A stretch of DNA of 64,000 bases. Origin: Deroplatys truncata (Eukaryota; Arthropoda; Insecta; Mantodea; Mantidae). Positions 20,623-33,254 of this stretch are shown one piece after another. The notes under the pieces are model-generated. The model did not search any database, had not been told where the DNA came from, and was given only the letters and a program-made list of their open reading frames with translations. The translations under genes and the position numbers were made by a program. Numbering within the stretch: position 1 is the first letter of the stretch; each line of letters begins with the position of its first letter. Location of the stretch: positions 62,666,364 to 62,730,363 of the forward strand of contig CM060980.1 in assembly GCA_030765065.1 (NCBI GenBank), written 5' to 3'.

Positions 20623-21855
20623 CACTATGTGATCAAAAGTATCCGGACACCCCCACAAACATACGTTTTTCATCTTAGGTGCATTGTGCTGCCATCTACT
20701 GCCTGGTACTCATTATCCGCAACTTCAGTAGTCATTAGCCATCGTGAAACAGCAGAATGGGACACTCCGTGGAACTCATGGACTTCAAACGTGGTCAGGT
20801 GATTGGGTGTCACTTGTGTCGGAAGTCTGTACACAAGATTTCCACACTCCTAAACATCCCTAGATCCACTGTTTCTGATGTGATAGTGAAGTGGAAACAT
20901 GAAGGGACATGTACAGCATAAAAGCATACAGGCCGATCATCTGTTGACTGTCAGAATGCCGATATTTGAAGAGGGTCGTAAAAAGTAATAGGCAGACATC
21001 TATCCAGACCATCACACAGGAATTCCAAACTACATTAGGATCCACTCCAAGTACTACGATAGTTAGGCGTGAGGTGAGAAACCTTGGATTCCATGGTCGA
21101 GTGGCATAAGACACACATCATGCAGGAAAATGCCAAACAATGCCTTGCTTGGTGTAAGGAGCATTAACATTACATGACTGAACAGTGGCAAAATGATGTG
21201 TGGAGTGACGAATCATGGTACACAATGCGGCGATCCGATGCCAGGGTGTGGGTATGGCGAATGCCCGGTGAACGTCATCTGCCAGCGTGTGTAGTGCCAA
21301 CAGTGAAATTTGGAGGTGGTGGTGTTATGGTGTGGTCGTGTTTTTCCTGGAGGCGGCTTGCATCCCTTGTTGTTTTGCGTGGCACAGCACAGACCTACAT
21401 TGATATTTTAAGCATCTTCTTGCTTCCCACTGTTGAATAGCAATTCGAGGATGGCGATTGCATCTTTCAACACAATCGAGCACCTGTTCATACTGCACGG
21501 GCTGTGGCGGAGTGGTTACACAACAATAACATCCCTGTAATGGACTGGCCTGCACAGAGTCCTGACTTGAATCCTATAGAACACCTTTGGGATGTTTTGG
21601 AATGCCGACTTCGTGCCAGTCCTCACCGACCTACATCGATACCTCTCCTCAGTTCCACACTCCATGAAGAATGGGCTGCCATTCCACAAGAAACCTTCCA
21701 GCACCTGATTGAAAGTATGCCTGCAAGAGTGAACACTGTCATCAAGGCTAAGGGTGGGCTAACAGCATATTGACTTCCAGCATTACCGATGGAGGGCACC
21801 ACGAACTTGTATGTCATTTTCAGCCAGGTGTCCAGATACTTTTGATCACATAGTG
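20623..21855 (+). mobile_element. Tc1-family DNA transposon with both terminal inverted repeats
   Basis: 1233 bp flanked by TA duplications (20621-20622 and 21856-21857). Left end 'cactatgtgatcaaaagta' and right end 'tacttttgatcacatagtg' are near-perfect inverted repeats, extending to 'tccggacacc'/'ggtgtccaga'. The interior encodes a broken Tc1 transposase. Without an intact transposase it could move only if helped by another copy. Confidence 0.92.
20770..21773 (+). pseudogene. Tc1 transposase, inactivated
   Basis: A DDE transposase would cut and paste the element at TA sites. The N-terminal helix-turn-helix region is in fragments ('DFKRGQVIG', 'STLLNIPRSTVSDVIVKWK'). The catalytic core holds '[10 protein letters not shown]' (first Asp), '[14 protein letters not shown]', then a stop at 21438-21440, 'FQHNRAPVHTA' and 'AQSPDLNPIEHLWDVLE' (Glu of DD34E present). 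The second Asp block reads FQHNRAP where the family has FQ(Q/H)D(N/R)AP, so the catalytic Asp is an Asn. Frameshifts and several stops in the N-terminal half also inactivate it. Confidence 0.88.
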
Positions 21856-21857
21856 TA

Positions 21858-24027
21858 GCTTAGAATATTAGATCTTATTAATTAACTTAGTCATTTATGG
21901 GAAAAGTTGCTAGCTACCTTCAAATGGAAGGTGTGTGTCTATAGTGCTTTGATCAAGGACTTGTCCATCATTTATTGTTTCTTTTTAGTTGCATAGTATA
22001 ATTTCCATTGAGGTGCAAATTATAGTAGTCTGTTTCTATTGCTTCAGCAGGGATAAAATTTTGGTAATAAGGAATTTTTCAGTTATATAAATCTAAAAAT
22101 TCTTTGATGTAAGGAACCAAAGTGTCTATATTTAGTGGTGACTGAGGCATATTACGTGATCATTTATTTTCAGACTTCTGCAGGCATATTTTTTAACATA
22201 CTGATACCATCTGTAGGAGGAAAGTTTCACAGAACTTGGCATTACAGTGGTGTTACTCAGAGCATCACCACCATAATAAGTAATGAATTATGTACAAGAC
22301 TTCACTTTAGTCCAAGCAAGCATTCACCATTATCAACTTTCTAACTATAAATTGCAGGTTACAAATAGATTGTTATTCAAATCTTGTCATGTTGGAATGG
22401 GAAATGGAAGCAGGAACCTTACTTATCATTGATGTGGTTACACTGTTCCTTGTTATTAAGAATGTCATTTCAAAAATGCTTAATCTGAAAATGATTGAAA
22501 TTAAGTACACATAGATGTTTATTACCAAAATTAACTTTGTAAGTAAAAGGCTTCACATGAAAGAAGCAAGAAGGGTGAAGAAGCTGGAAGGAAACATTAA
22601 TTTTATTAAAAAAATTTGTTTTCCAGGTTCGTTATTTTTCTGTCCAAGCATTTTCGTATTGTTTCAATCAAGTGCTGCTCATCATGGTCAGTATTCCTCT
22701 CTTGAGGGTAAACTGCATTAAGTCATATTATAAGAGGCATGCAATTCTAATGGATCAGTGAGTGGTGATCCATCATAAAGTTATAAGCTAATTGTATACA
22801 ATGTTAATTATTCTCTCGCTCTGGCGGTGCTCTGCCTAGCAATGTCTCACTTTCAAAGCCAAGCCCATGGAAGTCTGAAAATAAATGATCATTAGCATTG
22901 TCCTGAAATGTACATTATATACTAATAAATTATTGATTCTAAGTCTGCTACTTTGGTTAAAAGTTTGCCACAATTGCTACTAAAAATGTGGCAACAAGGG
23001 TATTTAGAATAATGTAAATTATAAATACCCTTTCTACACATGGATGGATGGATGGATGGATGCATGTTTCATTGCAACATTACATAACTTGCTACTGTAT
23101 ATAATGTATTATAAAATATAATCTGAACTAAGTTTATCTTGCTTATCTCCATAAGCATCCCTTCTCTAAAAATGCTTGCTTATATATATTGGTCCCAATA
23201 CACGCAACTTTAGGTTATTAGTGTACTGTAGTGTCATAATTTTTACTGCCTTATACTATTTTTATTCATATCCTCCTGATCATTCTTATCCATTTCTCTC
23301 TAACTTTGCCCAAACTCGTAGTTTCCTACAATTTTTATGTTTTTCTCTCCTTTTACAGATAAAATCTAATATTTCCACATCTAAATTATTGCATTGTATT
23401 GCCATGCCTATTCTTGCCATAATTTTGTTTGACTGCAGCGTAGTAAATAATGGAAATCTGTGTTTGTTTCCCTATTGGTCATTTTACTAAATTCTTATTG
23501 TTAAACCTTTTAAATTCATAACTCCAGTTCCAGCCCATGTAAATTCTTCTCGACCCATTTTATCACATTTTTCTATTTATTTTTCCCTGCACCATTCTAT
23601 TTTTATCTTCCTATACAGCTCCCTACACAACTCTTCTCTCTCATACTACCACATATTCCTTATCTTCAATATCATCTAGTCTTAAGTTTACTCTCTTCCA
23701 GAAACTTCTGTTTTGATACTCCCAAATAATCCACGAGTTTCCCATGGCTATCTGTTGCAGAGCTTCTTGCACTTAAGAAAATATGATTCTTTGTTGCATT
23801 TTTCCTGGATACTGAAGTATTCTTTAATAATATCACTTTCTTCCAATTTGTACACAGCGAAGTATTGAAGATGCTCTGTTGTAGCACCACTCCTTGTGTA
23901 TATTAGCACAAAAGAGCTGTATTTTCCATGTTTGCAGAGTTATCCTAATTTAATACTAAATGAATCAATTGCATTGTATGAAAATCTTTGCATCCAAAAA
24001 TAATATAGGTATCTCAAATTGTTGCAG
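21858..24027 (+). other. Last intron of gene 1, no coding feature
   Basis: AT-rich intron between the Tc1 element and the final exon. Contains a short (GGAT)n array at 23041-23062. The open frame 23176-23490 shows no family similarity. Confidence 0.5.
23041..23062. repeat. (GGAT)n microsatellite
   Basis: About five GGAT units. Confidence 0.9.
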
Positions 24028-24177
24028 GATGCTATTTGCAGCTTCAGAAGCATTGATAGTAATGATGATGGCTACTTGAGTCTGAAAGAGTTTGTGAAGC
24101 TTGGAAGAGAATTTTTCTTGACAGAAGATGAAACGAAGCCAAGCAAATTTTTTTGGGGTCCTCTTGTCAAACCATGA
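24028..24177 (+). CDS. EF-hand sarcoplasmic calcium-binding protein-like, terminal exon with EF4
   Basis: Last exon of gene 1: 49 codons plus TGA (24175-24177), acceptor 'gttgcag' ending 24027. It encodes DAICSFRSIDSNDDGYLSLKEF, with a canonical EF-hand loop DSNDDGYLSLKE (D1, N3, D5, G6, S9, E12), and a C-terminal 'FFLTEDETKPSKFFWGPLVKP'. The 'FFxGxL' end is a hallmark of this family: luciferin-binding and sarcoplasmic calcium-binding proteins end in a similar 'FYGDL' segment. With EF1 and EF3 this gives three likely Ca2+ sites and a silent EF2. Confidence 0.87.
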   Translation, partial: DAICSFRSIDSNDDGYLSLKEFVKLGREFFLTEDETKPSKFFWGPLVKP

Positions 24178-24710
24178 AACTTAAAAGCTGTATGGCTGAG
24201 GCATTGATTTGTTCTTCCCTTCATCTAAGGCAGCTTAAATGGCTGTGTGAGCTGCATTAGCAGCAGATGTCTTTTATATAAGTGTTAATACAGTGCGTTG
24301 CTGAATTTTAGAAACTTAACGTGTATCAAGACTGAGAATTAATCATGTCTGAGCATTTTTAGAGAGCGTGTCAAACATATTGTAATTTTTTTAATGTATA
24401 AAACTGTAACCTGAACTGTAAGTCTGAATAGGTAGTTATAACAATTGTTAGTGAGAACTTAAGCGATTTTATACAGTATAATTTAATAAATTTATCCAGT
24501 GAACTTAAGATATTTCTTTATATTAGTCTGAGAACTGAAGGGACAACTTACTGTTTTTCATATGAAATGAAATTGTGTATCTACATTACTTTTTATGAGA
24601 AATGACAAACCATTTAGTGCAACTTCAGAATCTCTGCGTTCCATTCTTAAAAAAAATGTACAGAGTAAGAAAACCTTTTAATCTTTGTTAAATAATCAAT
24701 AAATAAATGC
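24178..24710 (+). other. 3' UTR of gene 1 with polyadenylation signals
   Basis: AT-rich sequence after the stop. AATAAA occurs at 24485-24490 and again at 24698-24703 with an overlapping copy at 24702-24707; cleavage would be expected 10-30 bp after whichever is used. Confidence 0.5.
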
Positions 24711-26020
24711 CATGTATAACTGAGTATACAGAAACTTGCCAACGCATCTAGTTCTCTCTAGTCTTTTTCCCTTGTTCAATGTTGGCAGAATTTACTTATC
24801 ATTTGGTATTCAAAGCAGCCTCTTGATGGTCAATCTCTTATTGGTTTGAAGGAAATTCTGCCACCTGCTGCCACCATTCCCTGTCACCACTGCATAAAGG
24901 CAGGCTAGAAGCATTTTTAACATTCTATTACCAATATAAACCACTGTTGGCATGTTTCCATACACTTGGTGTGCTGTGGGCAGACAAATGCAAATATGGA
25001 TATATCCCACCTTAACTTTGAACCCTCCATTTATATTATCATACATTGGTATTTGATATAATGTCTGCTAAAGTAGGAACAGTATACCGAACCTATTTCA
25101 GTGTTTTTTATTTGCTTTGAAGGGAAACCTCACCTTGTGCAGAGTTCTTACTATTTCTTTTGGTGCCAAACTATATAATTATTTTGATCATTCAATATAA
25201 ATTTTGTGAATAGTTGCATTGCAGTAGCTGAAAGGGGGCTCATTTTGTCAGCACTGAATGATCACTTCATTTGAGAAGTATGAACAGCTATAAATACACT
25301 TGCTAATAATAGGAGTAATAAATACAATGAAACTTTCATAAACTTAGAAAGAGTATGACGAGTCAAATTTTGACACTTTAGCCTCGCTTACTTTAATTTA
25401 TGCATTTATGCATTGTCAGCTCTATATTGACTGATGTTTGGAAAGGAAGCTATCGCAGTTGAGGGGTTTTTACTGTCATCTGATTTTAAACTTAAAAAAA
25501 TCAGATTGCAGCACAAGTATCTTGCTCACGACACTTCCTTTCCAAACACAGTTGACATAGAGCTAACAATGAGAATGAAGGTCCTCGAAACATGTCCAAT
25601 TCATAAACCAAAGTAAGTGAGACTAAAACATCTAAATCCAACTCTGCAATACCCCTCTTAAGTATTGTGAACAACTATGCTTTACAGCTGTATATGAATG
25701 CTAAATGCAGATGCTAAAAATGCTGGAAGCGGTATAGAGAACAGCAGGTGGAACTCCCAAATTCTATGGAAATGTGGTTGTTAGATGGTCATGCAGCAAC
25801 TACTCTCTGAGGAATTCATTTGTTTTGCAATGTTTTAACAAGAAAATGTGTTCATGAACAGTAAGAATGATTGTTAATAAACGAAAGAAAGAAAAATCTC
25901 CTTCATAAGTTACTTAAAGTAGAAAGTACAGTAGAATCCTCTGAGCACCTTTTCCAGGGACCATAACAGTTTGAATGTTGTATATAAAAGTATATACTTA
26001 AGATAAAAATTGTAAAAGGT
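24711..26020. other. Intergenic, no gene recognised
   Basis: No coding similarity. At about 25928 'acagtagaatcctctgagca' resembles the terminal sequence of pogo/Tigger-type elements and may be a fragment of one. The frame at 25434-25616 has no recognisable similarity. Confidence 0.4.
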
Positions 26021-26022
26021 AA

Positions 26023-27840
26023 TACAGTCAATACCGTTTATAGCAACATCGCTTTTAACAATATATTGGCTATAACAGCGAAATCCAATGGTCCTGTCTA
26101 AATCCTATGTAAATGCTATATTTAGAAAATTGCTAAGTACATCATCGCTTATTGCAACTTATCATATAAAACAACGTATTTTTATTATTTTTGAAGAAAC
26201 GTATCGGCCATAATGTCCAACGTTCATTTTTGTTTGTTACGTATTTGGGGATTGCTAACAACATTGTAATGCTTATTTTCAAACTCTTGTTTTCTGTAGA
26301 TTGTAGATTTCAGATCGGTATGTGTGTTAAACAGTCAGTGCAAGCATTGATTTAAAGATGTCGCAAAAAAAAAAAAAAGAAGAGCAAAGTCACACATAAT
26401 ATAGCGATTAGAAAATGGGGGGGAAACAGCATCACAAAGGAATTGGGTGTCTCACACTCAACAATTTCTACTGTTTAGAAGGACAGAGAGAAAATAGTCC
26501 CTTTTTAAACACAATTCTTTAAAAATCAAGCAGGAGAGGCCATCTGAGCACAATGATATAGAAGTTTTACTTACATGTTTTAAGTGGCAAAGATCAAATA
26601 ATGTGGCAATCAGTGGACCTATTCTTCAAGCGAAAGCCAATGAATTTGGAGTCTGTTGGGAAATCCGAACTTCAATTGTTCTTCATCTTGGAAACAACGT
26701 TTCCAACCTTGCCATGATATTGTTGCTGGGAAAATGTGGAAAAGCAGCCGGTGTACCTCATGCCATAATAGAGGTTGGCTATCTAAGAAGTGGCTTGTTT
26801 TGTGTGAAGGTTGCGAGCCAGATAATATATTCAATGTGGATGAAACTGGTTTGTTTTGCAACATGATCCCAGATAAGACAGAAATTTAAATGTGAACATG
26901 TTTGGGTGGGAAAATATCTAAGACAAAGAATCACAGCTGCAAATATGAGAGGATCATGCAAAAAGCCTTTGGTGACCAGAAAATTGAAAAAACCTAGATG
27001 TTTTAAAAACATTCACTCCCTACCTGTAGTTTATGAAAACAATGCAACATCTTGGATGACATCTGACAGTTTTTAAAAGTGGTTGCCTAACTGGGACTCT
27101 CAGCTGAAATCAAAGAAACGAAAAATTCTTCTCCTGGTCAATAACTGCCCTGCTCATCCAATAGTTAACAATCTGCAGTGCATGAAGCTTGTTTTTTTAC
27201 CTCCAAATGTCGCTTCAATTCTACAACCTATGACCAGGGAGTTATAAACGCACTGAAAATGCAGTACAGGAAACTTCAAGTGATGAACACGTTACAAAAA
27301 ATTGAAGAAGGTAAAGAAACAATTTTCAACGTTCTTGATTCAATTTTAATGATATCGTAAGTGTGGGAAAATGCCACTCAACAGAAATTGCCAATGGGTT
27401 TAGCATCCCATGGTGAGGGCAATAAATTTTGAGCAACAGCTGATGGTGCTGATAATGAAGATGAGGATGACATTCCCCTGGCAGAATTAGTGCAAGAACT
27501 TTGTCCACCTTTGTCAACTTGTGAAATAGAAGACTTCGCCCAGGTAGACAATCTTACCGCGTATGCCTCGGCGAGTGAAGAAGAAATTGTAGCTGACATC
27601 CAAAGCCAATACATGATTGACGAATATGAAAATTAACAAGAACAGTTTGTTGTGCCATCACTTAATGAAGCTCTCAATGCAGTGAAAACTTTACAGAAAA
27701 TTTCTTATTTTCAAAGAAGAGTTGAACACAAATGACAATAACGAGGTGTTAAAACAAATGCATCATCAAATGGAAAATGCATATGCACATCTTAAATGCA
27801 AAAAGCAAACAAAGATAACTGATTACCTTAAGTAGGACAG
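26023..27840 (+). mobile_element. Tigger/pogo-like DNA transposon, decayed
   Basis: Starts with 'acagtcaataccgtttatag', a plausible Tigger-type end; a matching right end was not found. The interior in broken frames gives a CENP-B-type helix-turn-helix ('RKWGGNSITKELGVSHSTIS', about 26410-26470), 'IFNVDETGLFCNMIPDKT' (first catalytic Asp, about 26830-26885), 'ILLLVNNCPAHP' (about 27127), where Asn stands for the usual second Asp, and 'LVFLPPNVASILQPM' with 'QGVINALKMQYRK' (about 27186-27270). This is the order of a DDE_1 Tigger/pogo transposase. Multiple stops make it a pseudogene. Confidence 0.8.
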
Positions 27841-28602
27841 TATACTGTAGTATGCATTACTGTATTGCATTTTAAAGTTAAAGCAAGTTGTTAAAAAACA
27901 AATGACATATTTTTGATGTGATTGTGGAAAATTAGGAAATTAAATTCCAATGTGTGTTATTTTTTTCAAAGTACAGAAGTGGAATAATAGTGCATTTGTT
28001 ATTGATTTTTTTGTAGTTGTGTGTATTGGATATTTTTACTGTTAGGTACAATGCATCACATTTGTACAACATATTAAAGAGAAACATAGGAGAAAGTGTA
28101 GGCCCTTGTGTAATTTTTCTAGAGAATACTGTCTTTTCATTTTGGTACTGTTGATTAATTTTTGTAATACAGTAACTGTAATGAAGTCATTTATGTCTAT
28201 TGTACTATACAGCACTTGCAGTAAGTTTTAAACATGCTCAACATTTTAACTCATTCATTATCCAAGACTGTATTTGAAATCATTGAACAGTTTACATTGT
28301 TGCTACTTCATTCCTCACTTATTATAAGGTTTTTACATTTTGTTGGCATGTTATTGCTGTACGTACTGCATAAACATAAGAAAAATTCCTCTTCAGTCCT
28401 TCTCTACAAATACTGTATTGTAAATAATGTAGGTGTACTTTTTGAAGTTTTAACTCTATGGCAGCCTAAAATTTACAGATACGAAATTTTTTGCGAAAAA
28501 TGGGGGGGGAGAAGCAAACAAAGCAAACATCCACTTTGTGCGACTATAAACTATAAACTGCCAGTCCCTTCGACATTTTTATAATCAGTTTCAACTGTGT
28601 TC
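27841..28602. other. Intergenic, nothing recognised
   Basis: AT-rich sequence. The 116-codon frame at 28234-28584 is low-complexity and unsupported. Confidence 0.45.
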
Positions 28603-28851
28603 GAGTAGATTAGAGTCATAACTCACATGATCCAAAAGCTTAAACATTGAGGTAGTGATATATTATGATTCGGTTTTCTGCATAGAATATCATTCCAGAG
28701 AGATTTGACTTAATTTCTCACTTGTTAAAATAGTTGACAAACTTCTCAGTTTGTGTAAACATGAAATAACTTGAACTAATACAAACTGGTTTTTGGTTGC
28801 TTAACAAAATTTCTGTTTTTGGATCATGTGAGTTATGACTTTAACCTACTC
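28603..28851. mobile_element. Hairpin-type MITE with 35 bp terminal inverted repeats
   Basis: The first 35 bp (28603-28637, containing 'cataactcacatgatccaaa') and the last 35 bp (28817-28851, containing 'ttttggatcatgtgagttat') are inverted repeats with about two mismatches. The 179 bp interior is AT-rich and non-coding. Size and structure fit a non-autonomous DNA transposon. No clear target duplication was seen, so the superfamily is unknown. Confidence 0.75.
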
Positions 28852-30239
28852 ATTTGAATAAACTGTTAATTCATATATTTAGGACAATGATATATATTTA
28901 TGACTTTGAGGGAAAACCATTGCACGAGATCATTATCTCCTACTGAACTTTAATGACCTAGCTGATTTACATGTGATAAAAGGATGTTCATGCTTTTAGT
29001 GTATTACTTGAAACTATCAAGACTGGTTTACAATAACTGAGAAAGGTAACCAGAATAGATTGACAAAGTTAAAATACATGTATTATAATGTGAGCATTCA
29101 CAATTAATGGGAAGCTTTCTGGATCCTGGTAACACAAAAGAAGACTTGGTTGTTTTAACTTTTTTGCTCTCATTCTTGGACATGACACATTAAATCCATA
29201 TTGAGCATATTAGACTATTCACATGAAGCCATAATATGAAATAGCTGCTAGCGGTCTAGCCCTTAGCTGGGAAAATGAAACTGGAAAAAATTTTAGCAAA
29301 TGTGTCGTCTGACTCCCTGAGATGCATTGAGCTTTGGTTGTTCTAACGAAAATTTCATCTGTAGTTTGTTTATATGCTTAAAGAAGCAATAGTAAAAATT
29401 ACAAATAACAGCAAAAGCCATTAGAAATTAACAAACCACTTATTTATGCTATTAATAAAGGAACAAAGCTACAACTAGAGCAATCTGAAATAGTAATGGA
29501 TCTGCATTTAGAAAATGTTTACTCTATTGAATTTTGTCATTGGCAACCTTCATTATATTGGCTGAATTAGAAGCAGGTGAAAAAGTATTTGGGCAGTTAC
29601 AAACAAATGATATTCCAATGTGCACAATCAGCTTTCCACTTTGCTATTAATAAGATCAATATGCACTCCCATTCTTGTTATTGCGGTATTCTGAACCAAA
29701 GTGATGTATGCTGTTTGCTTCCTGTTCTCGTATCCATTCTGGTTTCTGTAAGAGTTATTGTGAATCAGCCTTCAGTTGCAGAGGAATAAAATGAGTGGAG
29801 GTGAGTGAGCAAGAACCAGTTCTGCAGTAAATAAAGCTGTATTGATATGTTTTAACCAATGATTTCTCTTCTATCTCTCTAAAGTTTTTACCAGTGATAG
29901 CTGACAGCTGCTAGGTTATACTTCTGCTAGACACAGAAGTACCGAATATTCATTTTGTTGTGGTCCATTGTCCAGCATATTGGACAAGATATGACATCAG
30001 TGCTGACTGGCAATCCTTTAGCCTTCAAATGTTAACGAATTCATATCCTAGATGGCAGCATTGCTACATAGGGTTGAAGGAAAAGAGTTCGAAACTTAGG
30101 GTTCATAATATTTTTAGGTTTTCTTAAGCATTAATAATGTTCTTTAATTACAGAGTGATAGGCAGAGAAGAAGATAAATAGGAATAGTAAATTAAACTTT
30201 TTTGTAAGAAACAAAAATGCCCTCAAATTCTGAAATATA
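28852..30239. other. Intergenic, nothing recognised
   Basis: No coding similarity, tandem array or inverted repeat noted. Confidence 0.45.
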
Positions 30240-30540
30240 TTTTGAGAATTAACATACCAAAGCTTGAACAAATTATTCAATGTTTCCACCATTCCACTGT
30301 AACCATGTCTTTACTCTCTTGACCAAGTTATGGAAGACAGCCTCAAGTACTATGGGCATGATATCTTGCCATCATCTACTGGAGTATGAAGTCCAGCAGC
30401 TGGTTTAAATTTTCAGTGTCTAGCAAAGACTTGGTCCTTCAGTTAACCCCAGAAGAAAGAAAGAGAGAAAAAAAATTAGATGGTGTCAAATCTGGGGATC
30501 TTGGAGGCCATTGAGGATTGCTGTTAATTCTGTTGATTAC
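30240..30540 (-). pseudogene. IS630/mariner-superfamily transposase C-terminal relic
   Basis: On the minus strand: 'NPQWPPRSPDLTPSNFFLSF' (the conserved block around the last catalytic residue), then in other frames 'FHNLVKRVKTWLQWNGGNIE', matching the usual 'W..L..R...C....GxHIE' C-terminus of the group also seen at 13820-14345. Frameshifted and short. Confidence 0.55.
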
Positions 30541-33190
30541 AACATTATGTTAGGCTTAATTTTCCCATCATAAGATAATGGTCCACATCTCTTGCACAAT
30601 ACCATCCGTCAGTTACCCTTACCATCTCGTGCACTTTTTCCATCACATGGATCCTATTTACTGCATGCAAACAATGCACCTGTCGTAAATAAAACAGAGA
30701 ACATACAATAATAAGGAATATGACACATTACAGCTTGTGTTAAACATTGGACATTCCATATGCGCAAGAGAGAAGTAATGAGAGTGGTGGGGAGCAAAGG
30801 ACTAGAAATGATATCAGAACTCGAAGGCAGTCGCATACACAACACATTGTATACGATTGTGTAGGTTTACAATATTACATTTGCAGCAGGTGGAACACTA
30901 ACTTCCACCTTTCTTATTATGCAAATGGGCTGGTCAGTGCTAATGCACATCTATGCTTCAGGGGTGAAGGGCTATCACAGTGTTTTACTCAAGTTGTACT
31001 TTTAATTTAAATGTTGTATGGCAAATTTTTTTTGCAGGCACAACAACATAAAAGATTAACTCGCCTCTTAACTGTACTCCTCAGGTTCTTTCAAGACCTC
31101 TGTTGAAATAGGAACATTTCTCTGTAATATCAATTGCACATTAGTAATATATTGATATTCTCTTTCAATGAGAACCCCTGTTCTGAAGTAGGATTCAGTA
31201 ATAAAGACAGACTATTATTATGTTAAAGGCATCCTGGTGCAGGTGTTAATAAACATGCAGTCTACAAAACTATAGGAATCAAAATGAACAGGAATCCATG
31301 TCCTATCACCATGTGTATCTTCTACATTTTGCTATACTGCAAAATCTCTTGTACAAAGCATGTGGCCTCAACTGTTCTTTGGTTTATTTAAAGTGAAGTT
31401 GCTTTTTTGTGCATAAGCAATTCACTGTACTTTTATTGTAGTTATCCTTATTGGTTATTATATCAATATGGCAAATGATTCATTGGAATCAGAACAGAAA
31501 CACTTTGCATCTTATAAGAACTGAAAGCAAAAATCTTTGTTCAGGCTATGCAAGTACTTTGAGGAGGATGCAAGACAATGCAGAACTTATTCCTTTTAAG
31601 AGTGGTGGATAAAGTTTGTGGCAGCTTGAATGTGGAAAAAGGTTGAAAGCGACAAAAAAGGGAAATATGTAGGCAGTCGTTATCTACTGTCTAAAGAACT
31701 AATTTTTTTTAAATCTTTTTATTTTTTTTTATTTTGTTGATATTGCAGTAATGATAGATGTTCTCTGAGTAAATGTTTAACATACACCTTTTCAAGTACC
31801 ATTTCTGGTCGTATGTAAGTAATGGGTTTAGTAAAGTAAAGTGTGATGTTGACTTAATGTTGTTCACAAAAGTAACCATTTTGCCTTAATAGTATATTTC
31901 TTGATTTATGCTAATTAACATAAATGTTTGCAGTAGAAGTACAGTATCGAGAATGCTGCCTCTCTCAGCTACAAGAAATGAGAAGACCACACAAGTCTCT
32001 CCCACCACTACTAAATACTACATGTCAGTTGAACACGATTAAATATAGCCCAACTGTGCCTAATTGAATTTAAATGCAAATAACAATACTATCTCTGTAA
32101 GAAACTTAAAACAAACTGACCAAAACTGTATAAAGAAGCTATCAAAATTCCCATGACCATAAATGCAGAAGAAATTGTGCACTGGCAAAAACAAAATGGC
32201 TTAGCTACACATGTAGCCCATGCGACTACTCGAGGTTAAGAGCTCAAAAATTAAAGATGTGCATACTTGTATTACTCTAACCTCTCATTTCAATTTTGAC
32301 TTCACTGACCATTTCCCCATTATTAAATAGTACAAATAATCATTTTTGATTTATATATTAATTACCTTTAATAATTACCCTGTGTAATCATACTTTTTAG
32401 GTTAGGATTTGTCTTGGGAATCAAATGCTCTGTTGTAGTATAATTGCTTAGTCTGCATTATAATCATTACATTTTCTTGCATACCAGACCCAAGAATGAC
32501 CATTACATTTTAGTCAGTTATTAGGCAGGCATATATGTAACTTGGGGGAGGGGGTGCATAGGGCCATTTTTAGCCCCCTCCAATGTTTTCAACTTAACAA
32601 AATTTTACTTTATTTTAAGCAAAGGCATCAAATTGTATTTTATATTTAAATTAATCAAGTAGTTTTCCACTAAAATATATGTAGGTATATTATGAACCTT
32701 TTATCACAATTAATGTTAAGGGGAATGACCAGATGTGTTCTATTTCCCTACCATTAAGTTGGAAGTAATATAAGCATCCTTGCTGTTTTTACCATGCTGC
32801 AACTTTTGTTTTAACGTGTTCTGCAGTATCCATGTTATAGTGGGGGTAAGCATGGTTATAGATCAACTATTATAGCATTTACTTCTTCTCTTTCTTATTA
32901 GATTATGCAACTAAACATTATTGCTGCCATAATTGCACTGACTTGGTTTTTGTAAGTTTCAGTTGACAAACCATGGTATTAACTATTTGAAATCATTTCT
33001 TATGAATATTTATAATGAATATTTAATGAATTTTTGTGTGAACAAATTGTAGACTAGCCATGAAAACAAATCCAAAGAATGCTGTGTGGCTGTTACACGC
33101 CAGATTTTTTTAGGATGCTAATAAAGACAGAAATTTGACAGAAATGAGGAAATAAATCAGTTTGATAACTGAAATGAACAGGTGTAATGT
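30541..33190. other. Intergenic, nothing recognised
   Basis: AT-rich, with no gene or mobile element that can be supported. The frames at 30654-30845 and 30747-31010 show no similarity. Confidence 0.45.
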
Positions 33191-33197
33191 TTCATTG

Positions 33198-33198
<1 letters not shown>

Positions 33199-33243
<45 letters not shown>

Positions 33244-33254
33244 TATTATTATTA
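33199..33254. repeat. (ATT)n microsatellite
   Basis: About eighteen ATT units with one interruption. Confidence 0.95.

Noticed and set aside
28234..28584. 116-codon + strand frame
   Set aside because: AT-rich hydrophobic translation with no motif, and no splice or start context.
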